Counted from the stretch's first letter, positions 1 to 5,617 are shown. The stretch is 7,541 nucleotides of DNA from an uncultured Methanobrevibacter sp. (GCF_937898925.1 NZ_CALDKF010000018.1:1-7541); one strand, 5' to 3'. The notes: a model not told the origin generated them from the letters alone. Made by a program: numbers and translations.

Positions 1-1874
1 TCATAATATGAAACATAGAAATAACCATGATTCTTTCCCCAGTCCCCCCACCTGTTTTTCATTATACAAGCCCCTTTATCAGGAGCACCAGGTATCTCTA
101 AATTATCGTCCCATCCAACGATGCTTACTGCATGGTCACAAGTTCTGTTAGTACCATTATAATAAAGATAATAACCAATTTCAGGACTATCTACATAAAG
201 AGGATTGTGTTTTTCATCTTTTATTCTTACTGAAGTAAAAACAGCCCCATAATCCATAATAGCTCGTTTAATCATATCATTATCAGTATAGCTATCTCTT
301 TTTAGGTATAAAACATTCTGAACATGCATTATGCTTGATAAGACTGGAGATAAAACACTTGCATAATTATACTTGTCATCAGAATCATTGACTGGCCCTA
401 ACCAACTTAAAAGGTATCCTAAAGCCATATCAGGATATCCTCCCTCATTGGTTTCCGCATCCCAGCCGTAAACCGAATAAAGCTCAGCAATGTTTTTCAT
501 GTTTTCTTCTGACAAGTCAATATCATTAGGGGATGCTCCAGTGGCTTTTAGAATACAGGATTCCAAGGTTGCAATTGTAGCAAAAGCCCAACAATTGCCT
601 CCTCCAGCTTGCCTTTTAATGGAAGTCGCATAACCTTTGGATACAGAACTGTAATTGCTTGGCAAGCTTCCATTGCTTAAATTATAAGCATACATTGCAT
701 AGTCATTATCTTGGATTATGAAATCAAAATGGGAAGTGTTATAAAGATTAGCGTAAAGAGAATCTGATGCGGTGTTGTTTTCATAGAAATTGTCTAAACT
801 GCTTTTGTTGTTGAAAAGATAATATACTGCTCCAGCATATCCCATTGCAGAATTGTTGATGAATGTATTGTTGGTTATTGAAAGGGTTTTAGTGCCAACT
901 ACAGATATTCCTGCTCCGTTTCTAGCATTATTTGATAGGAAAGTGGATTTGGAAACAGTTAGATTTCCATACATCTGATAGATTACACCGCCATCATTGC
1001 TTGCAGTGTTGTTGATTCCAGTTAAATTGCTTATTTTAGAACTGGAATCCAATAATGTTAAAGCCCCACCAACACTTGCATTGTTATCGATAAATTCACA
1101 ATTGGTGATTTCCAGATTGGTGCCATATGCATAAATGGCACCGCCAACACTTGCAGAATTATTAAAGAATCTGCAATTTGTTATTTTTACTGTGCTGGAA
1201 CTAGAATAGATAGCTCCACCATATCTTGCGGAATTCTTATAGAAACTGCAATTATTCAAATAAACAGAATAGGAAATTCCTTTGGAATAAATAGCTCCAC
1301 CATAAGCATCGTTATTTGCACCTAATTGCCCATCTCCGTTAGTGAATATTACATTTGAAGCGTTTATTTTACCGTAATTATAGATTTCAGCACCATTTAA
1401 AGTGAGATTTATTAGAGTGAAAGTTCCATATGCATTAAATGCCTTCTTCATAATATTCCTAATGATTGTCTGACTGGCATCTTGTCCGATTATCTTTACA
1501 TTATTGACATCCTGAGGCAAAGCTACACTATAAACTCCATTAGCTAAATGAATTACAGAATTGTTGTTTATTCTGGAACCGTTTAGATATTTGTATGGAT
1601 TTCCTTTTGTCCCATTTCCATCTTTTGAAGCATTGCTGTCAAAATAGTAATCTGCAGAAAGAATGTCATTTGATGCACTGCTATCTAAGACATCATCCTC
1701 AACATCAACTGATTCTAATGAAATCTCATCATCAGCAAAATTCAATGAATCTTCATAGATGATAGAATCATCCATTGAATATGCATCAGCATCTGCTGCG
1801 AATGATGTTGGAATGACAATTAAACAAAGGAAAATCATCAAACAAACAAGAAGTTTATAATGAGTTTTATGCAT
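1..1874 (-). CDS. Exported adhesin-like protein: Pmp-type beta-helix plus C1A (papain-like) cysteine peptidase; 3' end outside window
   Basis: One uninterrupted frame of 624 codons runs off the left edge, so the C-terminus is missing; the cut codon starts GA and must be Asp or Glu. Residues 1-26 form a signal peptide (basic start, hydrophobic core 8-21, likely cleavage after TSFA). An acidic spacer follows to about residue 75. Residues 76-400 form a right-handed beta-helix with seven GGAIY-like turns. Residues 415-624 are a C1A peptidase: oxyanion Gln422 and Cys428 in RQAGGGNCWAFA, the LSEENM segment, His581 in CDHAVSIVGWDD, and Asn607 in KNRWGDWG. The full triad with 6-residue Gln-Cys spacing suggests an active enzyme; papain's NSW is NRW here. 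Such beta-helix/peptidase fusions are known among methanogen surface proteins; the substrate is unknown. GGAG lies 7 nt upstream of the ATG. The missing end may hold a lectin-like, Ig-like or anchoring domain. Confidence 0.9.
   Translation of the reverse strand, partial: MHKTHYKLLVCLMIFLCLIVIPTSFAADADAYSMDDSIIYEDSLNFADDEISLESVDVEDDVLDSSASNDILSADYYFDSNASKDGNGTKGNPYKYLNGSRINNNSVIHLANGVYSVALPQDVNNVKIIGQDASQTIIRNIMKKAFNAYGTFTLINLTLNGAEIYNYGKINASNVIFTNGDGQLGANNDAYGGAIYSKGISYSVYLNNCSFYKNSARYGGAIYSSSSTVKITNCRFFNNSASVGGAIYAYGTNLEITNCEFIDNNASVGGALTLLDSSSKISNLTGINNTASNDGGVIYQMYGNLTVSKSTFLSNNARNGAGISVVGTKTLSITNNTFINNSAMGYAGAVYYLFNNKSSLDNFYENNTASDSLYANLYNTSHFDFIIQDNDYAMYAYNLSNGSLPSNYSSVSKGYATSIKRQAGGGNCWAFATIATLESCILKATGASPNDIDLSEENMKNIAELYSVYGWDAETNEGGYPDMALGYLLSWLGPVNDSDDKYNYASVLSPVLSSIMHVQNVLYLKRDSYTDNDMIKRAIMDYGAVFTSVRIKDEKHNPLYVDSPEIGYYLYYNGTNRTCDHAVSIVGWDDNLEIPGAPDKGACIMKNRWGDWGKNHGYFYVSYY
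822..1322 (-). repeat. Seven beta-helix rungs (Pmp-like GGAIY repeats) within the adhesin/peptidase gene
   Basis: Residues 185-351 repeat a rung of 25-27 residues. Each has a strand such as VKITNCRF or LEITNCEF, an FxNNSA turn and a GG-A-[IVL]-Y step. The second position of the step is at residues 193, 220, 245, 270, 296, 321 and 348. The FxNN/GGAI pairing resembles chlamydial Pmp repeats, as in many methanogen adhesin-like proteins. Copies differ at the DNA level, so this is an old protein repeat and not a recent tandem duplication. Confidence 0.8.
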
Positions 1875-1881
1875 TTTTATT

Positions 1882-1885
1882 CTCC
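1882..1885 (-). promoter_or_regulatory. Ribosome binding site GGAG of the beta-helix/peptidase gene
   Basis: On the minus strand GGAG is followed by 7 nt and then the ATG at 1874. It fixes the start directly ahead of the signal peptide. Confidence 0.7.
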
Positions 1886-1917
1886 AATAATTTATTATAA
1901 TAATACTATATTTTTTA

Positions 1918-1926
1918 TTATATAAA
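1918..1926 (-). promoter_or_regulatory. Candidate TATA box (TTTATATAA) of the beta-helix/peptidase gene
   Basis: TTTATATAA matches the archaeal box A consensus and is centred about 48 nt upstream of the ATG. Transcription starting about 25 nt downstream would give a leader of about 23 nt that still holds the GGAG site. The region is almost pure A/T and no convincing purine-rich BRE precedes the box, so chance resemblance is possible. Confidence 0.4.
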
Positions 1927-1983
1927 TAATAAATAGGAAAGAAATTGAAAAAATATGCTAAAAAAATGAACAAAAATATACTA

Positions 1984-2028
1984 AAAAGAATAAGAAAGAA
2001 GAGAAAAATAGAAATAAATAATAAAAAA
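1984..2028 (-). terminator. T-rich terminator region after the 121-residue protein gene
   Basis: On the minus strand, from about 13 nt past the TAA at 2041-2043, several T runs (T6, T5, T5) separated by short pyrimidine-rich pieces cover 45 nt. Archaeal RNA polymerase is known to terminate at such T tracts without a hairpin, and no stem is visible. Confidence 0.5.
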
Positions 2029-2040
2029 GAATTTTAAGTA

Positions 2041-2406
2041 TTAACCTATCCTTGTTTCATTGATAGGTCCATTTGAAGACCAGTAAGCTTCATATATTCC
2101 AGGATCATACTGACCACCGGAAGTGGAAAATACGGAACGGTAAATAGGGTCTCCATACTCATCATACAATCCGGTTTCATAATCCTTCTGCCAATCATCA
2201 TAATGCTTAGCTGGTTGGGAATCAGAATCCATGTATGCCTTTTTTATCTCAGAACTGTTGTCTTCGCTTACATCAGACAAGTTCAAATCGCTATTGTCAG
2301 ACATGTCATTTGAATTATTGGAGTTCATAATGTAAAATGCCCCAAGAAAAATGCCTAAAACGACTATTACGGTTAAACATATTATTAAAACTTTATTGTT
2401 ATCCAT
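2041..2406 (-). CDS. Small membrane-anchored protein of unknown function (121 aa)
   Basis: I do not recognise this family. Residues 5-28 form one hydrophobic segment just after the short start MDNNK, with no clear cleavage site, so the protein is probably anchored by its N-terminus with the rest outside. A Ser/Asn/Asp-rich acidic linker (about 29-55) leads to a C-terminal part rich in Tyr, Asp and Gly, with segments such as YDDWQKDYETGLYDEYGDP and YDPGIYEAYW. It has no Cys in that tail and no recognisable catalytic motif. The ATG at 2406 is chosen over the in-frame TTG at 2409 because the GGGGTGAT Shine-Dalgarno abuts the TTG but sits well for the ATG. The gene starts 107 nt after the argB stop with an oligo-T terminator between, so it probably has its own promoter. 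Confidence 0.75.
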   Translation of the reverse strand: MDNNKVLIICLTVIVVLGIFLGAFYIMNSNNSNDMSDNSDLNLSDVSEDNSSEIKKAYMDSDSQPAKHYDDWQKDYETGLYDEYGDPIYRSVFSTSGGQYDPGIYEAYWSSNGPINETRIG

Positions 2407-2409
2407 CAA

Positions 2410-2417
2410 ATCACCCC
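2410..2417 (-). promoter_or_regulatory. Ribosome binding site GGGGTGAT that sets the start of the 121-residue protein
   Basis: GGTGAT is complementary to the ATCACC part of the conserved 3' end of 16S rRNA. The GGGG core ends 7 nt before the ATG at 2406 but only 4 nt before the TTG at 2409, which favours the ATG. Confidence 0.6.
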
Positions 2418-2445
2418 TTAAAGATGAAATTCAGTCCAATCATGA

Positions 2446-2457
2446 ATAAAATTAAAT
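2446..2457 (-). promoter_or_regulatory. Weak candidate TATA box before the 121-residue protein gene
   Basis: Minus-strand TTTAATTTTATT lies about 45 nt upstream of the ATG, a spacing that would give a leader of about 20 nt keeping the GGTGAT site. The match to TTTATATA is poor, and it is chosen mainly by position. Confidence 0.22.
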
Positions 2458-2463
2458 GAAATG

Positions 2464-2489
2464 AAAAAAATAAAAAAAAGTAAAAAAAA
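2464..2489 (-). terminator. Oligo-T terminator after argB (runs of 8, 8 and 7 T)
   Basis: On the minus strand, 24 nt after the argB stop, three long T runs (T8, T8, T7) are separated by AC and A. No hairpin precedes them. This is the classic form of an archaeal intrinsic terminator and argues that argB is transcribed separately from the small gene downstream. Confidence 0.7.
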
Positions 2490-2513
2490 TTAAGAAAAAG
2501 CAAATGGAATCAT

Positions 2514-3392
2514 TTACTTGTAAATCATAGTTCCAATACCTTCTTTTGTAAAGATTTCAAGAAGCAAGGTATGTTTGATTCTTCCATCCAAGATATGTGC
2601 TGATTTGACTCCATTGTTTAATGCATCAATACAGGTTTCAATCTTAGGAATCATACCTCCAGAGATGATTCCCTCTTCTACAAGAGCAGGAATCTCATCA
2701 ACATGAATTCTTTGAATTAAGGTTGAAGGATCGCTTGGGTCTCTTAAGACACCAGGAACGTCAGTTAAAATGATTAGCTTTTCTGCATCCATTTCACCAG
2801 CTATTGCACCAGCTACAGTGTCTGCATTAAGGTTCAATGTAGTGCCGTCTTCAGCAATTCCAATAGGGGAAACAACTGGAATGAAATCGTTTTCAGTGTA
2901 CATTTCAAGAATTTCAGGATTGATTCTTTTGATTTCACCAACCAAACCTAAATCAATCTCTTCAATCTCACCGGTTTCCTCATCCTTTATCTTATGAATC
3001 TTTTTGCATGCTTCAATAAGCTTATTGTCCTTACCAGACAATCCAGCACCTTTACCGTCATGCAAGCAGATTTGAGATACGATATCTGTATTGATGTTAC
3101 CTACAAGAACCATTTTTACAATGCTCATGGTTTCCTCATCAGTTACCCTTAATCCCTTGATGAATTTAGGTTCCTTTCCTAATTTCTTCATGGATCTGGT
3201 AATTTCAGGGCCTCCTCCATGAACAACTATAGGTTGCATTCCAACATATTTCAATAATACAGTATCTCGTGCTGTAGAAGCCATTGCCTCATCATCCACC
3301 ATAGCATGGCCTCCGTACTTAATCATGACCTTTTTATTGTAAAACTGTTTAATGTAAGGTAGCGCCTCTACCAAAATATTTACTCTTTCCAT
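2514..3392 (-). CDS. argB: Acetylglutamate kinase (arginine biosynthesis)
   Basis: ArgB phosphorylates N-acetyl-L-glutamate with ATP to N-acetylglutamyl phosphate, the second step of arginine biosynthesis, in the cytoplasm. At 292 residues it is full length and collinear with the amino acid kinase fold: Lys25 in IKYGGHAM, HGGGP at 58-62 (acetylglutamate/phosphate loop), GLRVTDEETM at 80-89, LNLNADTVAG around 186-195, ILTDVPG at 208-214 (nucleotide side), GGMIPK ending in Lys250, and C-terminal HILDGRIKHTLLLEIFT. The N-terminal helix before the kinase core (EALPYIKQFY) and this C-terminal segment are typical of hexameric, arginine-inhibited enzymes, so feedback inhibition is likely. The start is placed at ATG 3392 because GTGAT lies 4 nt upstream; a GTG at 3401 would add three residues and overlap that site. 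No other arg gene is in the window. Confidence 0.97.
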   Translation of the reverse strand: MERVNILVEALPYIKQFYNKKVMIKYGGHAMVDDEAMASTARDTVLLKYVGMQPIVVHGGGPEITRSMKKLGKEPKFIKGLRVTDEETMSIVKMVLVGNINTDIVSQICLHDGKGAGLSGKDNKLIEACKKIHKIKDEETGEIEEIDLGLVGEIKRINPEILEMYTENDFIPVVSPIGIAEDGTTLNLNADTVAGAIAGEMDAEKLIILTDVPGVLRDPSDPSTLIQRIHVDEIPALVEEGIISGGMIPKIETCIDALNNGVKSAHILDGRIKHTLLLEIFTKEGIGTMIYK

Positions 3393-3396
3393 TTCA

Positions 3397-3401
3397 ATCA
3401 C
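3397..3401 (-). promoter_or_regulatory. Ribosome binding site GTGAT that sets the argB start
   Basis: GTGAT pairs with the ATCAC part of the 16S rRNA 3' end and ends 4 nt before ATG 3392, nearly the arrangement at the next gene downstream (GGTGAT then TTG, then ATG). It makes the in-frame GTG at 3401 part of the binding site and not the start. Confidence 0.45.
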
Positions 3402-3416
3402 ATAAATAAATCAATA

Positions 3417-3424
3417 AATATAAA
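3417..3424 (-). promoter_or_regulatory. Candidate TATA box (TTTATATT) close to argB
   Basis: On the minus strand AAAAA followed by TTTATATT looks like a BRE plus TATA pair. Its centre is only about 28 nt from ATG 3392, so it would give a nearly leaderless transcript lacking the GTGAT site. That conflict makes the upstream box at 3499-3506 an equal candidate. Confidence 0.3.
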
Positions 3425-3498
3425 TTTTTAAATTTTCTTTAAAATTTGTAAAAAATTTTCTTAAATAAAATATCAATTGATAAATTTGTTTATAATAC

Positions 3499-3506
3499 TA
3501 TATAAA
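3499..3506 (-). promoter_or_regulatory. Alternative TATA box (TTTATATA) for argB
   Basis: The minus strand carries a perfect TTTATATA about 110 nt upstream of ATG 3392. Use of it would give a leader of roughly 85 nt that keeps the Shine-Dalgarno site. I see no recognisable riboswitch or attenuator in that leader. Confidence 0.35.
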
Positions 3507-3707
3507 AATATCATTGGATAAGGGAATAGAACATTTGAAGAATTACTAAATCATTATAAAATTGATATTAGTTCGTAAATTCCAATTTAAAGAACATATT
3601 ACAATTAAAATAGAAAAATAAACTTTAAAAATGCTTAAATTTAAATATATCCTATTTTAAATTAAAAATTAACTTAGTTTTAAAAGGAAATCAATTTATA
3701 TCAAAAA

Positions 3708-3732
3708 TAAACTATTTATAATAAATAGTTTA
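3708..3732. repeat. Perfect 25-bp palindrome, 12-bp arms around one base
   Basis: TAAACTATTTAT and its exact reverse complement flank a single A, 115-139 nt upstream of the C39-like peptidase start. Its right half also belongs to a direct repeat: ATTTATAATAA at 3714-3724 recurs at 3744-3754, 30 bp downstream, each followed by GTTTAC (3728 and 3755). A dimeric regulator operator is possible, but the spacer is so AT-rich that chance cannot be excluded. Confidence 0.5.
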
Positions 3733-3743
3733 CAAAATAAAAG

Positions 3744-3751
3744 ATTTATAA
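3744..3751 (+). promoter_or_regulatory. Candidate TATA box (ATTTATAA) for the C39-like peptidase unit
   Basis: AAAAG followed by ATTTATAA resembles a BRE/TATA pair and lies about 100 nt upstream of the ATG, giving a leader of about 75 nt. It sits beside the palindrome, so a protein bound there would compete with the initiation factors. TTTAAATC at 3783-3790 is a weaker alternative nearer the gene. Confidence 0.3.
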
Positions 3752-3835
3752 TAAGTTTACTATACTTGAATTAATTTTAACCTTTAAATCATGATTTGCT
3801 TTTAATCCATTTTCGAAAGCTAAGTTAAAAAAATA

Positions 3836-3839
3836 GGAG
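3836..3839 (+). promoter_or_regulatory. Ribosome binding site GGAG of the C39-like peptidase gene
   Basis: GGAG is 7 nt before the first of two adjacent ATG codons (3847 and 3850), favouring the first. Confidence 0.65.
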
Positions 3840-3846
3840 AAAAATA

Positions 3847-4788
3847 ATGATGAAAATAAATAGAAGCATTTTAATCATATGCATCGTATCATTGTTTTTA
3901 ATAATCGGCCAAATCTCAGCAAGCGATACCGATTCAATGGAAATTAATGATACAATCCATAATGATTTAAGTTTAAATCAATTGAATGGTTCAGATATTG
4001 ATAATCTTGAATCTGATGAAATGGAAAAAACAGCGCAAACGGAAACAGAAACTATCGATGAAATAGTTGAAGAAAAGCAAAAGGACACAACAGGAGTTGT
4101 TATGGCAAATGACAATTACAGTTGTGGACCTGCATCTCTTGCAACTGCATTAAACCGAAATGGGCTTAATCTCAACTTAAATGAGGTGTCCAAACATACA
4201 AACACAAGCTTGAATGGAACAAGCATGCAATCCTTGATTGATGCTGCAAAATACTATGGCTTCAGCGCTTATGGAGTTGAAGTTGACACCAAAAGCCTTA
4301 AGGAAAACAACATAATTCATTTAAACATCAATGGATGTGAGCATTGGACAGTAATAAGCAAGGTAACAGACACTCATATATTTTTAGCTGATTCAACTGA
4401 AGGAAACATTAACTTCACAATTGATGAATTCAATTCATACTTTTCCAAAAAAGCAATCATCCTCGCCAATAATAGTCTAAATGACTTGAAGAATGACTTG
4501 ATCACTAATCAAATGACTATTCTAAATAAAGATCAATGCCTCAAGATTTCTGGAAAAGGTTTGAAAAAGAAGGTGGTTGGTTATAGAATAGTTTGGAAAT
4601 ACGGTTGGAGACAAAAGTACGGTTGGATTTTAAGACCAAAAGTGGTTGGAGGTCATGTATCATTTACCCAATGGGTTTATGTTAAGGGATATCATGCTGT
4701 TTGGGGAAAATACAAAGTAAAAGAGCCTATTTACAAGTATTATTTTGTATCTGATGATGCAATGACAAGCGCTAAAATCAAAAAGTAA
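3847..4788 (+). CDS. Exported C39-like cysteine peptidase with a basic, aromatic-rich C-terminal tail
   Basis: Residues 1-25 form a signal peptide (MMKINR, hydrophobic 8-21, then ISAS). Residues 26-82 are an acidic linker. Residues 83-205 fit the papain-like C39 fold: Cys93 in NYSCGPASLATAL, His166 in CEHWTVISKV and Asp182 in FLADSTEG, in the right order and spacing. In C39 enzymes such as ComA a Gln six residues before the Cys forms the oxyanion hole; here that position is Ala87, with Asn88 and Asn90 nearby. C39 domains of bacteriocin transporters cut after Gly-Gly; this protein has no transporter domains and would act outside the cell. The tail (240-299) is rich in Lys, Trp, Tyr and Gly and holds two similar segments, GYRIVWKYGW and GYHAVWGKYK; cell-wall binding is conceivable but unproven. 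The substrate is unknown. It is followed after 40 bp by a membrane-anchored protein, probably in one operon. Confidence 0.8.
   Translation: MMKINRSILIICIVSLFLIIGQISASDTDSMEINDTIHNDLSLNQLNGSDIDNLESDEMEKTAQTETETIDEIVEEKQKDTTGVVMANDNYSCGPASLATALNRNGLNLNLNEVSKHTNTSLNGTSMQSLIDAAKYYGFSAYGVEVDTKSLKENNIIHLNINGCEHWTVISKVTDTHIFLADSTEGNINFTIDEFNSYFSKKAIILANNSLNDLKNDLITNQMTILNKDQCLKISGKGLKKKVVGYRIVWKYGWRQKYGWILRPKVVGGHVSFTQWVYVKGYHAVWGKYKVKEPIYKYYFVSDDAMTSAKIKK
4564..4743 (+). other. Basic, Trp/Tyr-rich tail region of the C39-like peptidase
   Basis: Residues 240-299 contain six Trp, eleven Tyr and many Lys/Arg but only one acidic residue, in sharp contrast to the acidic 26-82 linker. Two half-copies align: VVGYRIVWKYGW at 243-254 and VKGYHAVWGKYK at 279-290. 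I cannot assign a known domain. Confidence 0.5.
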
Positions 4789-4815
4789 ATTTATGGAGAA
4801 AATATAAAAAATATT

Positions 4816-4821
4816 AAGGAG
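4816..4821 (+). promoter_or_regulatory. Ribosome binding site AAGGAG of the FxLYD-like protein gene
   Basis: AAGGAG lies 7 nt before the ATG at 4829 and is the strongest Shine-Dalgarno match in the window, fitting a second gene in an operon translated on its own. Confidence 0.7.
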
Positions 4822-4828
4822 CTTAAGC

Positions 4829-5212
4829 ATGGATAAGAAAATTACAATAGTCATGATTGCAATAATCGTTGCAGTAGTTGCCATTGGGGCCTTTTTAGCA
4901 CTTTCCAATACTTTCATTCCAGAAAGTTCAGCATATACAGACCTCTTTGATTATTCAATCGAACCAACAACAAGCTGGAATGCAGACAAGAATGAGTATT
5001 CATTCAGCCAAAGCATAAAGTCTGTTAATGGGAAGGACTATAAGAATATTGAAATCAAGGTAAATTTCTATAAGGGAAATGATCTTTTAGACAGTTATGA
5101 CTCTAAAATAGACTCTACAAAAGATGGTAAATTCGAGCTTAAATTCACAAAAGAACTATCTGAAGAGCCGGATGCATTTTATTATGATGTAGTGAATGCA
5201 ACTGAAGTCTAA
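4829..5212 (+). CDS. Membrane-anchored protein with an FxLYD-like extracytoplasmic domain (127 aa)
   Basis: Residues 5-26 form one hydrophobic helix after MDKK; with no obvious cleavage site it is probably an N-terminal anchor. Residues 36-127 look like a beta-sandwich: SIKSVNGKDYKNIEIKVNFY, then a turn and a run ending in KFELKF. This resembles FxLYD domains, in which a short motif resembling NxSxxDYxNVxVxVxFYD precedes a turn and a final strand. FxLYD domains occur in small surface lipoproteins and membrane proteins; no enzymatic role is known for them. The 40-bp gap and same strand suggest co-transcription with the C39-like peptidase, so it may be its partner, anchor or substrate, which is inference. 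It ends directly at a terminator hairpin. Its layout (short basic start, single helix, outside domain) resembles the 121-residue protein, but the tails show no similarity. Confidence 0.78.
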   Translation: MDKKITIVMIAIIVAVVAIGAFLALSNTFIPESSAYTDLFDYSIEPTTSWNADKNEYSFSQSIKSVNGKDYKNIEIKVNFYKGNDLLDSYDSKIDSTKDGKFELKFTKELSEEPDAFYYDVVNATEV

Positions 5213-5239
5213 TCTAATTTAATCAATTAGAATTTTTTT
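5213..5239 (+). terminator. First hairpin plus T7 terminator of the peptidase/FxLYD unit
   Basis: TCTAATT and AATTAGA form a 7-bp stem with a 5-nt loop beginning on the base after the stop codon, followed after one A by seven T. It looks like a bacterial-type intrinsic terminator, though the stem is AT-rich and weak. Confidence 0.55.
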
Positions 5240-5242
5240 AAA

Positions 5243-5298
5243 ATAAATGGAATAAACTAATTTTGATTTATTCTATTTATACTATTTTTTCTTTTTTT
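5243..5298 (+). terminator. Second hairpin plus T-tract terminator of the peptidase/FxLYD unit
   Basis: Arms at 5243-5256 and 5267-5280 pair over 14 bp (one G-U) around a 10-nt loop. Four bases later come T6, C and T7. Together with the hairpin just before it this makes a tandem terminator. Confidence 0.6.
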
Positions 5299-5530
5299 AT
5301 AGAATATATATTAAGATATGTAGATAGAGATATACATCAAATTAAAAATAATAGTTACATATCATTTAATTAAAGTAACCTTTTTTTAAATTAATAAAAA
5401 TTAATAATACTTCTCAAATAATCAATCACCTATTTAATTAAATTGAATGAAATTTATTAGCAAAATTTTCATAAAAAATATCAAGTAAAGTCAATAGAAA
5501 AAAATGATCTTTAAAAATAGTTAAAAATAG

Positions 5531-5612
5531 TACAAAAAAGAATTTAAAAAAAATAAAAAAATAAAAAGATAATTTTTAAAAAAAAATAAAAATAGAAGAA
5601 ATTAATCTTCTA
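5531..5612 (-). terminator. Hairpin plus long T-rich terminator after the adhesin gene
   Basis: On the minus strand TAGAAGA and TCTTCTA (5593-5612) form a 7-bp stem with a 6-nt loop starting 5 nt after the stop codon. It is followed by about 60 nt made mostly of T runs, some eight or nine long. Confidence 0.65.
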
Positions 5613-5617
5613 AAAAT

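Larger units (their letters stand above)
3402..3846. other. AT-rich divergent intergenic region between argB and the C39-like peptidase gene
   Basis: These 445 bases hold no supportable open frame or RNA gene on either strand. They must contain the divergent promoters for argB (minus) and the peptidase unit (plus). Visible structure is limited to candidate TATA boxes, a 25-bp palindrome at 3708-3732, and a direct repeat of ATTTATAATAA at 3714 and 3744. Confidence 0.7.
5213..5617. other. Convergent, very AT-rich intergenic region
   Basis: No open frame or RNA gene can be supported in these 405 bases. Both ends hold terminators: plus-strand hairpins at 5213-5298 and a minus-strand hairpin with T runs at 5531-5612. 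The middle (about 5300-5530) is AT-rich, with only a weak GTTAC/GTAAC inverted repeat near 5353-5380 followed by a T run. Confidence 0.7.

Noticed and set aside
2101..2130. Gly-Gly in the 121-residue protein as a C39 leader cleavage site
   Set aside because: The SGG lies near the C-terminus of a membrane-anchored protein, not at the end of a short N-terminal leader, so it does not look like a double-glycine precursor.
2407..2409. TTG as start of the 121-residue protein
   Set aside because: The Shine-Dalgarno GGGGTGAT directly abuts this TTG, leaving no proper spacing; the adjacent ATG fits.
2770..2997. 75-codon open frame on the plus strand
   Set aside because: It lies wholly antisense to the well-supported argB gene, has Ser/Ile-rich content typical of a shadow frame, and has no ribosome binding site.
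3399..3401. GTG as start of argB
   Set aside because: It forms part of the GTGAT site before ATG 3392, and the core N-terminus (MERVNILVEALPYI) matches the usual archaeal ArgB start.
3398..3403. Minimal ATG-TGA start-stop upstream of argB
   Set aside because: Such six-base elements arise easily by chance in this composition; nothing else suggests a regulatory upstream frame.
4660..4917. 85-codon open frame on the minus strand
   Set aside because: It is antisense to the end of the C39-like gene and the start of the FxLYD-like gene; its hydrophobic parts mirror their codons and no independent signal supports it.
5300..5530. Possible small RNA or short gene in the convergent spacer
   Set aside because: Only scattered stop codons, A/T runs and a 5-bp inverted repeat are visible; no promoter-terminator pair encloses a structured segment.
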